Shown: piece by piece, positions 11,801-23,699 of the stretch
How positions within the stretch are numbered: the first letter of the stretch is position 1
Layout: each line of letters begins with the position of its first letter
Assembly: GCA_947683625.1 (NCBI GenBank)
Contig: CANTUR010000644.1
Location: 485,501-549,500 of the forward strand
Length of the DNA stretch: 64,000 nt
Direction of reading: 5' to 3'
Source of the DNA: Mallotus nudiflorus
Taxonomy: Eukaryota > Streptophyta > Magnoliopsida > Malpighiales > Euphorbiaceae
Made by a program: the position numbers and the translations under genes
The notes under the pieces: generated by a model
Database searches by the model: none
Seen by the model: the letters and a program-made list of their open reading frames with translations, nothing else
Told to the model about the DNA's origin: nothing

Positions 11801-14003
11801 TTTCAGCTGGACTGATGCCATTCAATAGAGCTTTACGTGAATGTATTATAAAGTGCTTTGTTGGGGATAGAGAAGAAACCTTATAAATAAAATCACCTGA
11901 AAACAAAATAAACATTGAAATCAAGGTACAATACCAGCAATCTTAGCAATTCACAATACAAATGAACAAGCACCTATTATACATTCCAAAGTTCAATCAA
12001 TTAGAAAATTAATCACTGTTTCTAAAGTTAAGTGAAATAGCATGGCAGTGTAAGAAGACAGGAAGTGGCAGAAGGGTGAAACAAGATTGACATTGCTGCT
12101 AGAGAAGCTTTAGTTGGGGTCAACACATTATTTCTTTTATCACTTTGCAATTCATCCACATTCCTAAATTTTATGCCCAGAATTCTCGCTAAGTGTTTCA
12201 TTTTCTGTTCCGGCATTATTGAGGAGGAAAGCATCAACTGATTGACAATTAGAACTCCTGGAAGTGCCAATTTTGTAGTAAGAAGCATCCATAAGAACAT
12301 GGTGATACACCCTTGGTAAACAACAGATTCTACATAGCTCAGTGTGCATCAATTACTATGACACTGATGTGGATGCTTTGAGCAAATTTATAAGCAAGAT
12401 TTGTGGAACTTGGATGGAAGTATGCAGCAGTTTACTATAGGAAATACCATATGAGTATCAAAACAGTATTTCTTTTTTATCATGTTAAAGTCAGAATAAG
12501 AAATCCAATTTCATTGCTCACATAATGACAAATAAAACTGATAAAGAAACCTTACAAAGCTCATTATATGAATCATGATTATCTACTCCAATTCGGCATT
12601 TAACACTAACAGGAACGTTTGTGTTGGCTGCAATAACTGACATAGCTTCACCAACGAACTTTCCTTGTGAACACCAAATGAATACATGAGACTGAATTTG
12701 AAGGTAAAGAAAATAGAAAAGGAGTCGACAATTTAATCAGAAATTTTGTCAAACCTTTGGATCAAGCATAAGACGAACACCAAAGCATCCATGTCCAGCG
12801 ACTCTTGGACTAGGACAACCACAACTAACAATTTTTAAGAAAAGAAAAAATCACATGTTATTCAGCTGAAAGAAGAAGGAAGACAAGTGAAATGGGAAAT
12901 GAAAAATAAGGCATAAGAAAAAATAATTCTACTAACTTGAAATTAATCTCATCATAGCTGTAAGCAGTAGCAAGTTCAGTTGCTTTTGCCAGGTTGTCCA
13001 AATTACTCCCACCAATTTGCAGAACGATGGGATGCTGTTCAGGAGAAAATGCCAGAAATCTGTCCTGAATAATATCAAAAGAAAGATGAAGTTGGGAATC
13101 TCTAAATACAAAATTACCAATTGCATAAAATCCCATCAATTGAGGGAATAAAACCAATGCTGATGGTAGTAATAACAGAAAATATGAAATGTAAAGTTTA
13201 ACCTTTGGTTGAATGCCAAAGATAAGAAGCTATTTCCCATATGGCATAGGAAAGCTTGAAAGTAAAAAAGAAAAAAAAAGAAAAAGATTATAGCCATAGT
13301 TTTATAGAGATATCAAAACTGGCCATCCGATCATGAATCCAACCAGAAAGACTAAACTTTTATGAAAAAAAAAAAATCATATAAATCGTCCCCTAGTTTC
13401 ATAGTCACCCTCAACATTCTAAGCAAACTCCCAGCCTTAAGTTCTTAAGTACTCTGCTCTAAAAAGATGAGTTTTCAAAACTTCTCTTCATGCTAAAACA
13501 TACTATTGTCGCCTAACCAAAGAAAAAAAAGTAACAATTTTTGCCCATGAGGTCCTCTAATTTGATACGCCCATACCAAATTTCCCTGTTGATAGACAAT
13601 TGTTTCAGCTGCAAGCATCTCTGTATAAAGCCAAGAATGTTTTGTTATGAGCCTTGCAAGAGTCCTATAATGATGATCTGTCCAGTCCATCATTGGAGCA
13701 ATGCTGGAAAATAAAGCAACCGAAACAATTAAACTTAAATTGCCGTGATTACCAGATATAACAGGGCCATCACAAATAAAACAAGTTACATATTTACCTG
13801 AACAAAGGAGGATGATAACGTGCCATACCCATCTCAGCTTTTGCATGCAACTGAAGCTTTTGAGCAGAAGCAGAGAATCTTCTTGATTTAGTTGAATTGT
13901 TGAAACAGAAATGCAATGATAATCTGTGATGTTTATTAAGAACGATAGAATGAAATGGAGTAAATGAAGATATTAAACAAGAATAACCGGTGAACTTCAC
14001 CAT
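8880..14003 (-). CDS. tRNA-dihydrouridine synthase, DusA-like (12 exons)
   Basis: FMN enzyme of the TIM-barrel Dus family, which uses NADPH to reduce uridine in the tRNA D-loop. Exons (minus): 14,003-13,798; 13,703-13,577; 13,064-12,937; 12,824-12,755; 12,658-12,556; 11,896-11,779; 11,575-11,494; 11,364-11,303; 10,408-10,336; 10,249-10,166; 9,332-9,252; 9,044-8,880. All introns are GT-AG and the 1,299-nt sum stays open (432 aa). Motifs in order: APMMDWTDHHYR near 70; NCGCPSPRVAGHG near 154-166, where the Cys of GCPS (157) is the expected catalytic acid; SVKCRIGVD; HSRKA; NGGI (270-273); and the flavin-phosphate loop GVMVGRAAYNYP (about 289-300). The first 60 residues are basic and Ser-rich, so an organellar transit peptide is possible. 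I chose the ATG at 14,003; no in-frame ATG lies just upstream. Position specificity (U20/20a) is inferred from DusA likeness. Confidence 0.93.
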
Positions 14004-14695
14004 CCTTTTAATCAATCAGACAAAGCTTGCTCCTTTTAGGTACCTATTCATTCATTAAATAAAACTATATCACATTCAATTATAGACATTAACAAGGTGT
14101 TTGCAATTGCTAGTAGCGCATATTCCTATGGAGAAACGAAAAAGAAAAAAGCCACATTCAAGAAAAAAAAAATAAAAACCCATTAATGCAAACATTGTGA
14201 AGTACTGTTTTCGACTAACAGGAACAACTAGAGGAAAGGAAAGATTCTGCTTGACATTTAATCAAACAGGAACAGTGCATAAGTTCCACATGCTAGTTGA
14301 GCATTGCGTATTTAAACGCTTTTTGAGCGTATGTGAATTGTATGCATGTGAAGAAGAGAGAGTAGGGTTTACATGAAGGAGAATAGAGGCCGCGGAAAAT
14401 GTGGAAGGGAGCCTCGCGGCCTGTCAGTCAAGGGAGGAGGGACCTGAGAAGATGTATAGTTTTTATTTTATATTGCAGAATTTATCCGCCAAATATTAAA
14501 ATGAAAGAAGTTTATTTGTTTGTTTGTTTGTTTGTTTGTTTTTTCCTTGGATCATGGGCATGGACCTAAGAAAAGCTCTCACAAACAAAGGCCAATCTTA
14601 TCCGATGCCAAGCCCATAACAACCAACGGATACGAGTGGTTGATATATAACTAACAAAACCACCAATTCTCAAGCTCTCTTTTCACAGAGCTCCA
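14004..14695. promoter_or_regulatory. Shared divergent promoter region (Dus / TAB2)
   Basis: The start codons of the two head-to-head genes are 692 bp apart. On the TAB2 side TATATAA lies at 14,644-14,650, about 46 bases before the ATG, implying a short 5' UTR. No clear TATA box is visible at a comparable distance on the Dus side. The middle (14,390-14,450) is locally GC-richer than its surroundings. A (TTTG)n tract lies at 14,515-14,540. Co-regulation of the pair is possible but not shown. Confidence 0.5.
14515..14540. repeat. (TTTG)n microsatellite
   Basis: About six TTTG units ending in a T-run, located in the divergent promoter region. Confidence 0.9.
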
Positions 14696-15651
14696 ATGGC
14701 TACTCTTAGCTTCAATCCTACTAGAATCCCTAATAAAATTATCTCCAAAATCAATCATCTTTCAAACACTACAAAAGTCTTTCTTCCTTTCTCTCTAAAA
14801 CCCACTAAAAACCACATTAAACCACTACATTACAAACGAAAACTCTCCGTTTCAATACAAGAACAAGTGGAGCTTGAGGATGACAATGATGGGGAAGCAG
14901 AAGTAGAGGACGACCCAACTGCAGAAATGAGCTATCTTGACCCAGAAACCGATCCAGAAAGCATTGTTGAATGGGAATTAGACTTTTGCTCTAGGCCTAT
15001 TCTTGATATTAGAGGCAAGAAAGTGTGGGAGCTTGTTGTTTGTGATGATTCGTTGTCACTTCAGTACACCAAGTATTTTCCTAATAATGTGATTAATAGT
15101 ATCACTTTGAAGGATGCTCTTGTTTCCATCAGTGAGGAACTTGGTGTCCCTTTGCCTGAAAAAATCCGGTTCTTCAGGTTGATTCTTATGGTAGTTTCAT
15201 GCATTAATTATGCGCCAGTAGCTATATTTTTCAGTCTTCTTGATGATGTTGTTTGACAGGAAACAATTGGTTTTGTTTATTGTTGATTTACAGGTCACAA
15301 ATGCAGACAATTGTAACAAAAGCTTGCAAAGAGCTAGAAATAAAGCCTATTCCAAGTAAAAGGGTATGTATTATGGTTCTGTGTCAGGACATCTCTTCAT
15401 TTTCTGATGAAGTATAATAGTGCCAATACAATGTAAAATTTTCCATAAATCTTTGAACCTGTAGATTCTCGTCTTTAATTAATTCTAGTATAGCACACTG
15501 GTTAGGTAGTATAATTGGAATGTTCTCTAAAGGCTGTAGTCAAGTGGAAATATTTCAACTTTTCGCCTTTTTAATTGGTGGTAGGAAGAATTTAGAGTCT
15601 TGCTGAAATGAATGTGCCGATATTTTTGTTTCTGCTTATATATTATATTCT

Positions 15652-15687
<36 letters not shown>

Positions 15688-17505
15688 TGGATCTTTCTCC
15701 TGCAAACACTCTTGGTTCTATGTGAGGCCACAGGCAATGAACATGACACAAATTGGACTTCCTTTTATTTATGTAGCCTGTTCTACATTTTTATTTGTGT
15801 ATGCCTGAGTTTCTTATTAGAACTGCCAGATTCTATATCCTGACCTTCAATATTTGATTTGTATTTCAGTGTCTATCATTACTTTTGTGGTTGGAAGAAC
15901 GATATGAGACTGTATATACTCGTCATCCTGGCTTTCAAAAAGGATCTAAACCACTTCTGGCTTTGGATAATCCTTTTCCCATGGAACTTCCTGAGAATCT
16001 GTTTGGAGAGAAATGGGCATTTGTTCAATTACCTTTCTCGGGTAAATTCAGGATGGCATTGGAACAAATAATTTTCTAGAATGTCACACAGGCCTAATTG
16101 ATCTCCTGCTTTCACTAAAAATTAAGTTTTTAATTGTAGCATAGCCTACAAAGGCCTTTAATTGCAGAAGTTAATCCAATCTCATCACCTTATAAACATT
16201 GTCCTAGTTTGTTTTACTGAAAAGTTGTACCGAACTATCAACCATTCTGATTACAGTTTTCTATCTCAGCTGTTCGAGAGGAAGTCTCATCAATGGAAAC
16301 AAGATTTATGTTTGGTGCAAGTCTAGATTTGGATCTTCTAGGGATTGAAATCAGTGAGAAAACCTTGATTCCAGGACTTGCTGTTGCATCTTCGCGGGCT
16401 AAACCATTGGCAGGTATATACTTCCTCTAACTTCTACTTCATGTAGCATAAACATGAGTGATTCTTTTTCATGTTCATGTTCATTCCATCAGAGTCAGTC
16501 AATGACAACCTTATTCACAGGATTGTTAACCTTTATCCCTGGATAAATTTATTGAACAGCACTTGCCAATAACATTTCAATCCTGTCACCACAGAAATGA
16601 TTGTTGCTTGTGATACTAAGATCACATTTTCCAGACACTAGTACTTGATATTAAACAAGTCTATTTATGTTTCTTTCAAACCTGTGCCATATATTCATAT
16701 GCATGAACATCTGCTTTTTGGATAATAACTGAATAACCTGAAACTGTTGCTTTTCTTCTCTTCTTGTCACAAACCTCAAGAACATACCTCTGACACTGTT
16801 AGTTTCTGTAGCAACTACCTTCCAAATACTTATGTTGTGAAAATCACAATGGCCTTCATTGTTAGTTCCCAGGCCCAGTTGGAGTTGGAGTCTGTATTAG
16901 ATTGGCAAGGAGCATATACATGGCCAAAATTGCAAATTTGCAATGATAATTGTTGTATTGGTGGGAAAAGCAATCCTGGATTTTTTCCCCCAATATTTTC
17001 TTGGTGAAATCAACCTATGTCAACATAACAAATTTGTTTGTGCTGTGATTGCTCTGAGCTCTTATTATTACTAAATTAGAAAGATGAACATAATTTCTAT
17101 AAACTTCATTACTTTTTTCTTTTGATGAGAATTTCCGAATACTTGTAAAGGTATGAATGCACCACCATTTTGGACATACCTCTCAGGATTTTGTTGCATT
17201 TCTATGATTAAAGAATCAATCAAACCTTTCCTTGTGCTGTTGCAGCCTGGATGAATGGACTGGAAGTGTGTTCTATGGAAGCGGACACCTCTCGTGCTTG
17301 CTTGATTCTATCCGTTGGAATTTCTACCCGCTACATCTATGCTACCTATAAGAAAACTCCTGTAACAACAGCAGAAGCTGAGGCTTGGGAAGCAGCAAAG
17401 AAAGCTTGTGGAGGCTTACATTTCCTTGCCATTCAAGAGGATTTAGATTCAGAAGACTGTGTTGGGTTTTGGCTTTTACTTGACTTGCCACCACCTCCTG
17501 TGTGA
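14696..17505 (+). CDS. ATAB2: TAB2 / ATAB2-like protein, chloroplast (5 exons)
   Basis: A DUF1092 protein related to Chlamydomonas Tab2 and Arabidopsis ATAB2, RNA-binding factors needed for translating photosystem I psaB mRNA (and, in Arabidopsis, other photosystem mRNAs) in the chloroplast. Exons: 14,696-15,177; 15,294-15,363; 15,870-16,041; 16,270-16,413; 17,246-17,505. All introns are GT-AG and the 1,128-nt sum stays open (375 aa), close to the length I recall for ATAB2 (about 374 aa). Residues 1-50 are basic and Ser/Thr-rich (transit peptide). Residues 57-80 are strongly acidic. The conserved domain starts near WELDFCSRPILD (93-104) and ends with the characteristic FWLLLDLPPPPV tail. The start codon sits in a good plant context (CCAATGGCT). 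Intron 2 carries a 34-base poly-T tract. Function is taken from the family. Confidence 0.93.
15653..15686 (+). repeat. Poly-T tract in TAB2 intron 2
   Basis: 34 consecutive T residues about 180 bases upstream of the exon 3 acceptor. Length may vary or be an assembly artefact. Confidence 0.9.
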
Positions 17506-18076
17506 TTTAATCAGTACTAGAAATCAACAATATAGAGTTCTCACTTATTCTTCTGCTGTTCCTTTAAGGCTGTTTTTACTTTGCTCCCTCCATTCAGTTT
17601 GATATATATATTTTTTTCTAATGAAAAAATTAGATAAGTTCATTTACTTGAGTATTTTTAGCAAGTTAAACACATCCAAATTATAATCATTTACATGCAT
17701 AAAAAATTAAAATGGAAAAGTGTTTTCAAAAGGATCATTCATTTTGATATATCACCAGTTATTGATTGTTGAATTATAAAATATTTCATTTTTCTGAACC
17801 CATATTTAATACTTGAAAGAAAAATTTATTTTCATTTTTCATGTCTAATTACTAGATTCCAATTAAAATAATAATTCATTAGAATTAGTTGAGTACCATC
17901 ATGAATATGATTTTTATTTTAATAATTTTTATTTATATAGTTAAATATCATATTGTATTATATTTTTTAGTAATTTAAATTTTAAATTTTACAATGTGTT
18001 CATCATAGAAGTGTACATACAAAAATATAAAAAGAATGAAAATTGTGGATCCCTAAAAGATTTATTATCTATTAAT
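17506..18076. other. 3' flank of TAB2, AT-rich, no further gene
   Basis: Holds the TAB2 3' UTR, then very AT-rich sequence with no coding signal and no element ends that I can define. Confidence 0.6.
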
Positions 18077-18430
18077 TGTTGAAATAATTCAATACAGTTA
18101 GAAGTATAAAGTATATAAATATAAAAGAAATATACACAGAAATATGTATCTCACTTTATTTTCTTAAATGATAAACTTTGAAGAAAGAAATATAAAAGAA
18201 GAATCATAGAAAAAGAGATTTATGTGGTTTGGCATAACAGCCTATGTCCACGGACACAAACCCATTGTTATAGTTTATTTATTGTTTTTGTCTTTAAAAA
18301 TATACACGCTAGGCGTATTTATAGTTGAAGAATAAATATAATATAGGAAAACTCTAATTACTTCCTTGTTATATTACAATAATAGAATATATGAAGTTAC
18401 AACATTATATACAGGAATACTTTTTAATAC
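18077..18430 (-). mobile_element. Copia-type 3' LTR remnant with polypurine tract
   Basis: On the minus strand the polypurine-like ACTTGAGGGAGAG (about 18,431-18,443) is followed by an LTR that begins TATTAAAAAG and ends TTCAACA at 18,077. Inside is a TATA box (minus TATAAATA, 18,316-18,323) and the phrase AACCACATAAATCTC common in copia LTR leaders. Sequence above 18,443 would be internal remnant but shows no coding domain. No target duplication was found, so this is a truncated element. Confidence 0.55.
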
Positions 18431-19614
18431 TCTCCCTCAAGTTCTGCATGAAATTAGATTAAATGCATAACTTGGAAAGCAATAAATGTACAAAAGTAAT
18501 GACAAAATTGGAATGACTGTCGATATCGAAAATGACATAAAGTGACGAACAAAGACAATTGAAGAGAAACAATTGAAAAATGCTATAGCTAAGAAATTGA
18601 TTAAAGAACCCACTTAATCTTATTTATGAAACTAATGTGGGATTGATTATTTTACCATGATCCCTTGAAACATGTTAGGCCCAACTAACATTTGGCATAA
18701 CGGTCCGATAAGCTTTGTGTATTGAACGCCTCACCCTATCATCCTCTTATGGTATTTCTCATCCATATGAAGAATAATGATGTGAAGCTTCGCATGGTAT
18801 ACGAGTGGTGATTATAGCTCATAAGAGATAGGCGACAAGCGACAAGTATATTTTATTTTTTTGAATGTTATTGATATGAGAGGGACAATCTTATGGAGTC
18901 AGCCATGTGAGTTTGGAGTCGCCACCCGACTATAGTCAAAAAATAGAAAATGAGTCAATGAAAACCTACTTCCCTTGTTAGAGATTCTGGGTTCGGAAAG
19001 TAATCATCTACTAGATTGTATTCATTAATACACATATCTTAAATCGCTTATTGAATTACCTTAGTTTCGGTTTTAATGATGCATTTACCATATTTAAATA
19101 TTAGTCAATTTAAAACGGCATGGGATCGATGGTTAGAATGCGAGATAATTGAATTTGGCATGCATATTGCAAATATATAAATAAAGAGTAAATAAATAAA
19201 CAAATATGGCTAACATAACAAATCAAGCAATCAACATGTACTTCAAATAGGCAAGTAAACAAGTAAGTAGCATAAAAGTATGCAAGAAATAATTAATCAG
19301 AACAAACAAATAGAACAAACAAAATAAAGGAAAAGGAATAAGGATTACAACCCTTAAAATGAACTATTCTAATAAATGCATTGAAATGGAAAAATAAATA
19401 AAAGAGAAATTGAGATTAAGAATTTTCTATTCTATTAATTACATTGAAAATGGAAAAAAAATAAAAGAAAAAAAATCATATTCCTCCAAAACAAAGGTCA
19501 GTATACAAACACATGCATAACATACACCACATTTATAACAGTTGTACATATTCCATTTGTTCACATGACAGTAGTAAAAAGCATCAAATCAAAGTAAAAC
19601 AAAATAGTAAGAAG

Positions 19615-19910
19615 TATTATGAATGTGAATGAACAATATATTGCTTGTGAGAGAATAGTTCTCAAATAGTGGAAAGAAAATCTCTATATAAAGAGATTGA
19701 AATTCATTAATGAGAATGTTAAGAAGAAGAAAAAAGGATAGATTACTCTCCAAATTCTTTCAATATTATTGTTTACCAAATTCTCTCAAAACTCTCTCTA
19801 AATTCTCTTAATATCATTCTACTATAAAATATTTTTCTTCTAATTAAATACTACTAAATTCAAGTTTAGTTCTATAACAAAAAAAGCAATTCAATTCTTA
19901 TTTCACAACA
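19615..19910 (+). repeat. 5' LTR of the 19.6-kb copia element
   Basis: 296 bp, TATTATGAATG to TTTCACAACA. The TG start seems to have mutated to TA in both LTRs. Compared with the 3' LTR it carries an extra piece near 19,760-19,786. The leader after it reads CGTTATCAGCACGA, a primer-site-like sequence seen after many plant copia LTRs. Confidence 0.9.
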
Positions 19911-20767
19911 CGTTATCAGCACGAAAAGCTCTCGATCAAAATAATGAGGTACATATTTCTTAATATTTAATATTTATGAATATAGTATTTGATTATATAT
20001 TATCATGGATGGCTATGCCTCCTACTAATTTATATATATTTATATTTATATTTATTTCTTCAATCTAACTTTATATTAATTGTTATTTTTATTTTGTTTT
20101 ACTAACTACACCATTAATGTAAATATTGCTAGAAATGATTCTAACCTTATGGATGACTATGCCTCCTACCAATTTATATTTATGTGCATTTATTTTTTTA
20201 TTATTTATGTTAATGGAAGACTGTACCTCATTTTATATTAATGGACGGTTTTGACTCATATTTATACATATCGTTATGTTAACTCACTTGCTATGAATAA
20301 TCATATCAACATTATTTATTGATTTTACTTTATATAATTTATTTCTCAATATATTATATTAAAAAGAATTTCTAATGGCTATATTTTTATTACCAACGGT
20401 AATATAATGGTAACAAACGACTATATTTTTCATTATGAATAGACGAACTATAAATTTTATTTATTCACACAAATTTATACATTTTCTCTTTCTCTCTTTA
20501 CTCTAAATTGTAAACATGATTTGGTATATTTATATTTGTGTTTTGATCATGACTATTATAATAGTTTTAGGAATAATTCATATGGAAGATGATTTTCTAT
20601 TTGATATAATTTTAAGAATTATTGTATCATTTTTTGTACCGTTATTATTTCTTGCAATATTCATTCATGATAATTAATTAGTAAATTCTGATTATGTTTG
20701 ATTTTTTTTAGTAGTCATCAAATTTATGAATTCTAATTGAGTTATATTTTTTTTATTAGTTATCATA

Positions 20768-21772
20768 ATGACAAATCTAGCAAAGCTTGAGTTCGTTGCT
20801 CTTGACATCATGGGAAAAAATTATATGTCTTGGATTCTAGATGTAGAAATGCATCTTCAATCAATGGGGTTAATTGATACCATAAAAGAAAATAATAACA
20901 CCTTATTGCAAGATAAGGCTAAGTCTATAATTTTTCTCCGTCGTCATCTTGATGAAGGATTAAAATGTGAATATTTGAATGTCAAAGATCCAAGTGTTCT
21001 TTGGAAGGATCTAAAAGATAAATATGATCATCAAAGAGATGTAATACTACCAGTAGTCACTGATGAATGGAGAGCTTTACGCTTTCAAGATTTTTAAAAA
21101 ATGAGTGACTATAATTCTGCAATGTTCAGAATAATATCACAATTAAAATTCTGTGGAAAGACAGTCACAAACAAAGATATGCTGGAGAAAACTTACTCCA
21201 CATTTAATGCATCAAATGTTATACTGCAACAACAATATAGGATGCAGAGATTTAAAAAATATTCTGAACTAATTTCATGCCTATTGGTAGCTGAGAAAAA
21301 TAATGAACTCTTAATGAAAAAGCATCAGTCCCGTCCCACTAGCTCAATAGCATTTCCATAAGCAAATGCTACAAATTATTCCAGATATAAAAATTACAAT
21401 AGCCATGGACGTGGGAGAGGTAGAGGTCGTGGACGTGGAAGAGGTCAATTCTTTGACTGTGATCGTGGAAATAAATATAATAAAACTCCACAACAAACTC
21501 AGACTCAACCTCAAAAGAAGTTAAAATCAGTCATCAATGGTGTTCAAGAAAGGTCCCAACATAAGTCTGAAACTGTGTGTTTTAGATGTGGTAGTAAAGG
21601 ACACTGGTCACAAGTTTGTCGTACACCACCACATCTTTGCCAACTTTATAAAGCATCATTGAAAGGCAAAAAAGAGGAAATAAACTTTAATGAGCATCAT
21701 ACTCCTGTTAATGATACAACTCATCTAGATGTTGCTGATTTTACTGATGATTTTACTGACAATGGAAATTAA
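20768..21772 (+). pseudogene. Copia Gag, broken
   Basis: Starts MTNLAKLEFVALDIMGKNYM, the typical beginning of a plant copia Gag. A stop at about 21,098 breaks the core; the frame resumes at 21,101. An Arg/Gly-rich basic stretch follows near 21,400-21,450. The CCHC knuckle CFRCGSKGHWSQVC (C-x2-C-x4-H-x4-C) begins at about 21,578. The Gag reading ends at 21,772. Confidence 0.9.
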
Positions 21773-21916
21773 GACAACTGTAATTTTAAGTATGTTGTTA
21801 TTACCTATTTTATTTTCAATTCTGAAGAACATGTTATTGTTATGTATGTTATTTTCAAATTAAATAAAATGTCCTACTTTACAATTATTTTATGTTTTTA
21901 CCTTAATTGATTAATT

Positions 21917-23170
21917 ATGTGTTTTTTTATTTTGAAGTTTAATATGGATTGTACTCAATATAAAGACAATATTAGAGATCTCTGCATACCAGATAGTGGT
22001 ACTACATATACTATCTTGAAAAATAGAGATTATTTCTCTAAAATAAAGCCTACAAAGGCAGTTGTAAAAATAATATCAGGTTCTGTAGATCTGATTGAAG
22101 GAATTAACAAAGCTAAATTTATATTACCAAATGGAACAAAATTTATAATTGATGAAGCTTTGTTTTCACCAAAATCAACAAGAAATTTGTTGAGTTTTGA
22201 TGACATATATCGAAATGGGTGTGATACCTAATCCATTACTATAAATGGTAACAAATATTTAAATATAGTTTCCTATGAATCAGGAAAAATACAAGCATTG
22301 AAAAGACTGCCAAAACTCCCTACTGGATTGCATTACACGTATATACATGTAATTGAATCATATATGGCAGTAAAAGAAAAATCTTATGATCCTTCAATAA
22401 TAAATTTATGGCATGACAGATTAGGTCATCCTGAATCAGTAATGATGCGAAGGATAATTGAGAATTCACATGGGCATCCATTGAAGGGGCAAAGAATTCC
22501 TCAATCAAATGAAATGTCATGTACATCTTGTTCTCTCAGAAAATTAATCTTAAGTCCTTCACCATTTAAAATTCAGAATGAATCACCTATGTTTCCTAAA
22601 AGAATTCAAGGTGATATATGTGGGCCAATTCACCCACCATATGGACCATTCAAATATTTTATGGTATTAATTGATGCATCTAGTAGATGGTCACATATTT
22701 GTCTATTGTTAACTCGTAATGTTGCATTTGCAAGGTTGCTTACTGAAATTATTAAATTACAAGCACAATTCCCTAATTATACAATCAAGAGGGTAAGACT
22801 TGATAATGCTGGTGAATTTACATCTCAAGCATTCAATGATTATTGTTTGTCTACTGGGATCATTGTTGAGCATCCTGTTGCCCATGTACATACTCAAAAT
22901 GGTTTAGCTGAATCATTGATTAAACGCCTTCAGCTTATTGCTAGACCATTAATAATGAGAACAAAGCTTCCCATTTCAGTTTGGGGTCATGCAATCCTAC
23001 ATGTTGCTTCATTAATTCGCATCAGACCTAGTGCATATCATAAATACTCCCCACTACAATTGACATTTGGTCAAAAGCCAAATATTTCCCATCTCAAAAT
23101 TTTTGGTTGTGTAGTATATGTACTTATTGCTCCACTTAGCCCACAAAAATGGGTCCTCAACGAAGATTGA
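21917..23170 (+). pseudogene. Copia protease and integrase, broken
   Basis: The first piece (21,917-22,231) has the aspartic protease site CIPDSGTTYTIL. The second (22,298-23,170, 290 codons) is the best preserved part of the element: the pre-integrase segment LWHDRLGHPESVMMRRII, then an integrase core with GDICGPIHPPYG, VLIDASSRW, DNAGEFTSQAF and HVHTQNGLAES. A stop between the pieces (22,232) and another at 23,168 break the polyprotein. Confidence 0.92.
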
Positions 23171-23699
23171 GAATTTATGTTAGGTTTAAAACACCCTCGA
23201 TTATTAGATATCTTGAACCTTTAACTGGTGATATTTTTACAGCACGTTTTGCTGATTGCTAATTTAATGAGGTTATTTTCCTAATATTAGGAAAAAGGGA
23301 GAAAGAAGGGAAAAGGGATATTTCATGGAATGAACCATCATTATTGCATCTCATCCTCACATAAAATAATGTGAATTAAAAGTGCAAAAGATTATGCACT
23401 TACAAGCAATTGCAAATCAATTACCAGATGCATTTACTGATACAAAAAGAGTGACTAAATTATATAGACCAACAGCCAATGCTCCTAGTCATATTAAAAT
23501 TCTAGAAATAAAACCTGAGAGTAAAGACACTCATGAGTCTAAAACATGCCAAAAGCGTGGAAGACCAGTTGGTTCTAAGGATAAAAATCCTTGAAAGAGA
23601 AAGGGAGTAAATAATCATATTGATAGCGAGGAAAATATCCCTGAAGAAACAGAAAATAAAGAAAGTCATGAAACATTTTCATATACTGTTGCATATGAA

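Noticed and set aside
12028..12352. Two overlapping minus-strand open frames (62 and 90 codons) in the Dus gene
   Set aside because: They lie wholly within intron 6-to-5 space (11,897-12,555) between confirmed exons, match no family I know, and skipping them keeps the Dus frame.
15178..15256. Read-through end of TAB2 exon 1 to a stop at 15,256
   Set aside because: It is intron 1 sequence; the GT donor at 15,178 and AG at 15,293 restore the conserved protein.
16747..17007. 86-codon open frame in TAB2 intron 4
   Set aside because: Lies between exons 4 and 5, which join perfectly without it; no recognisable motif.
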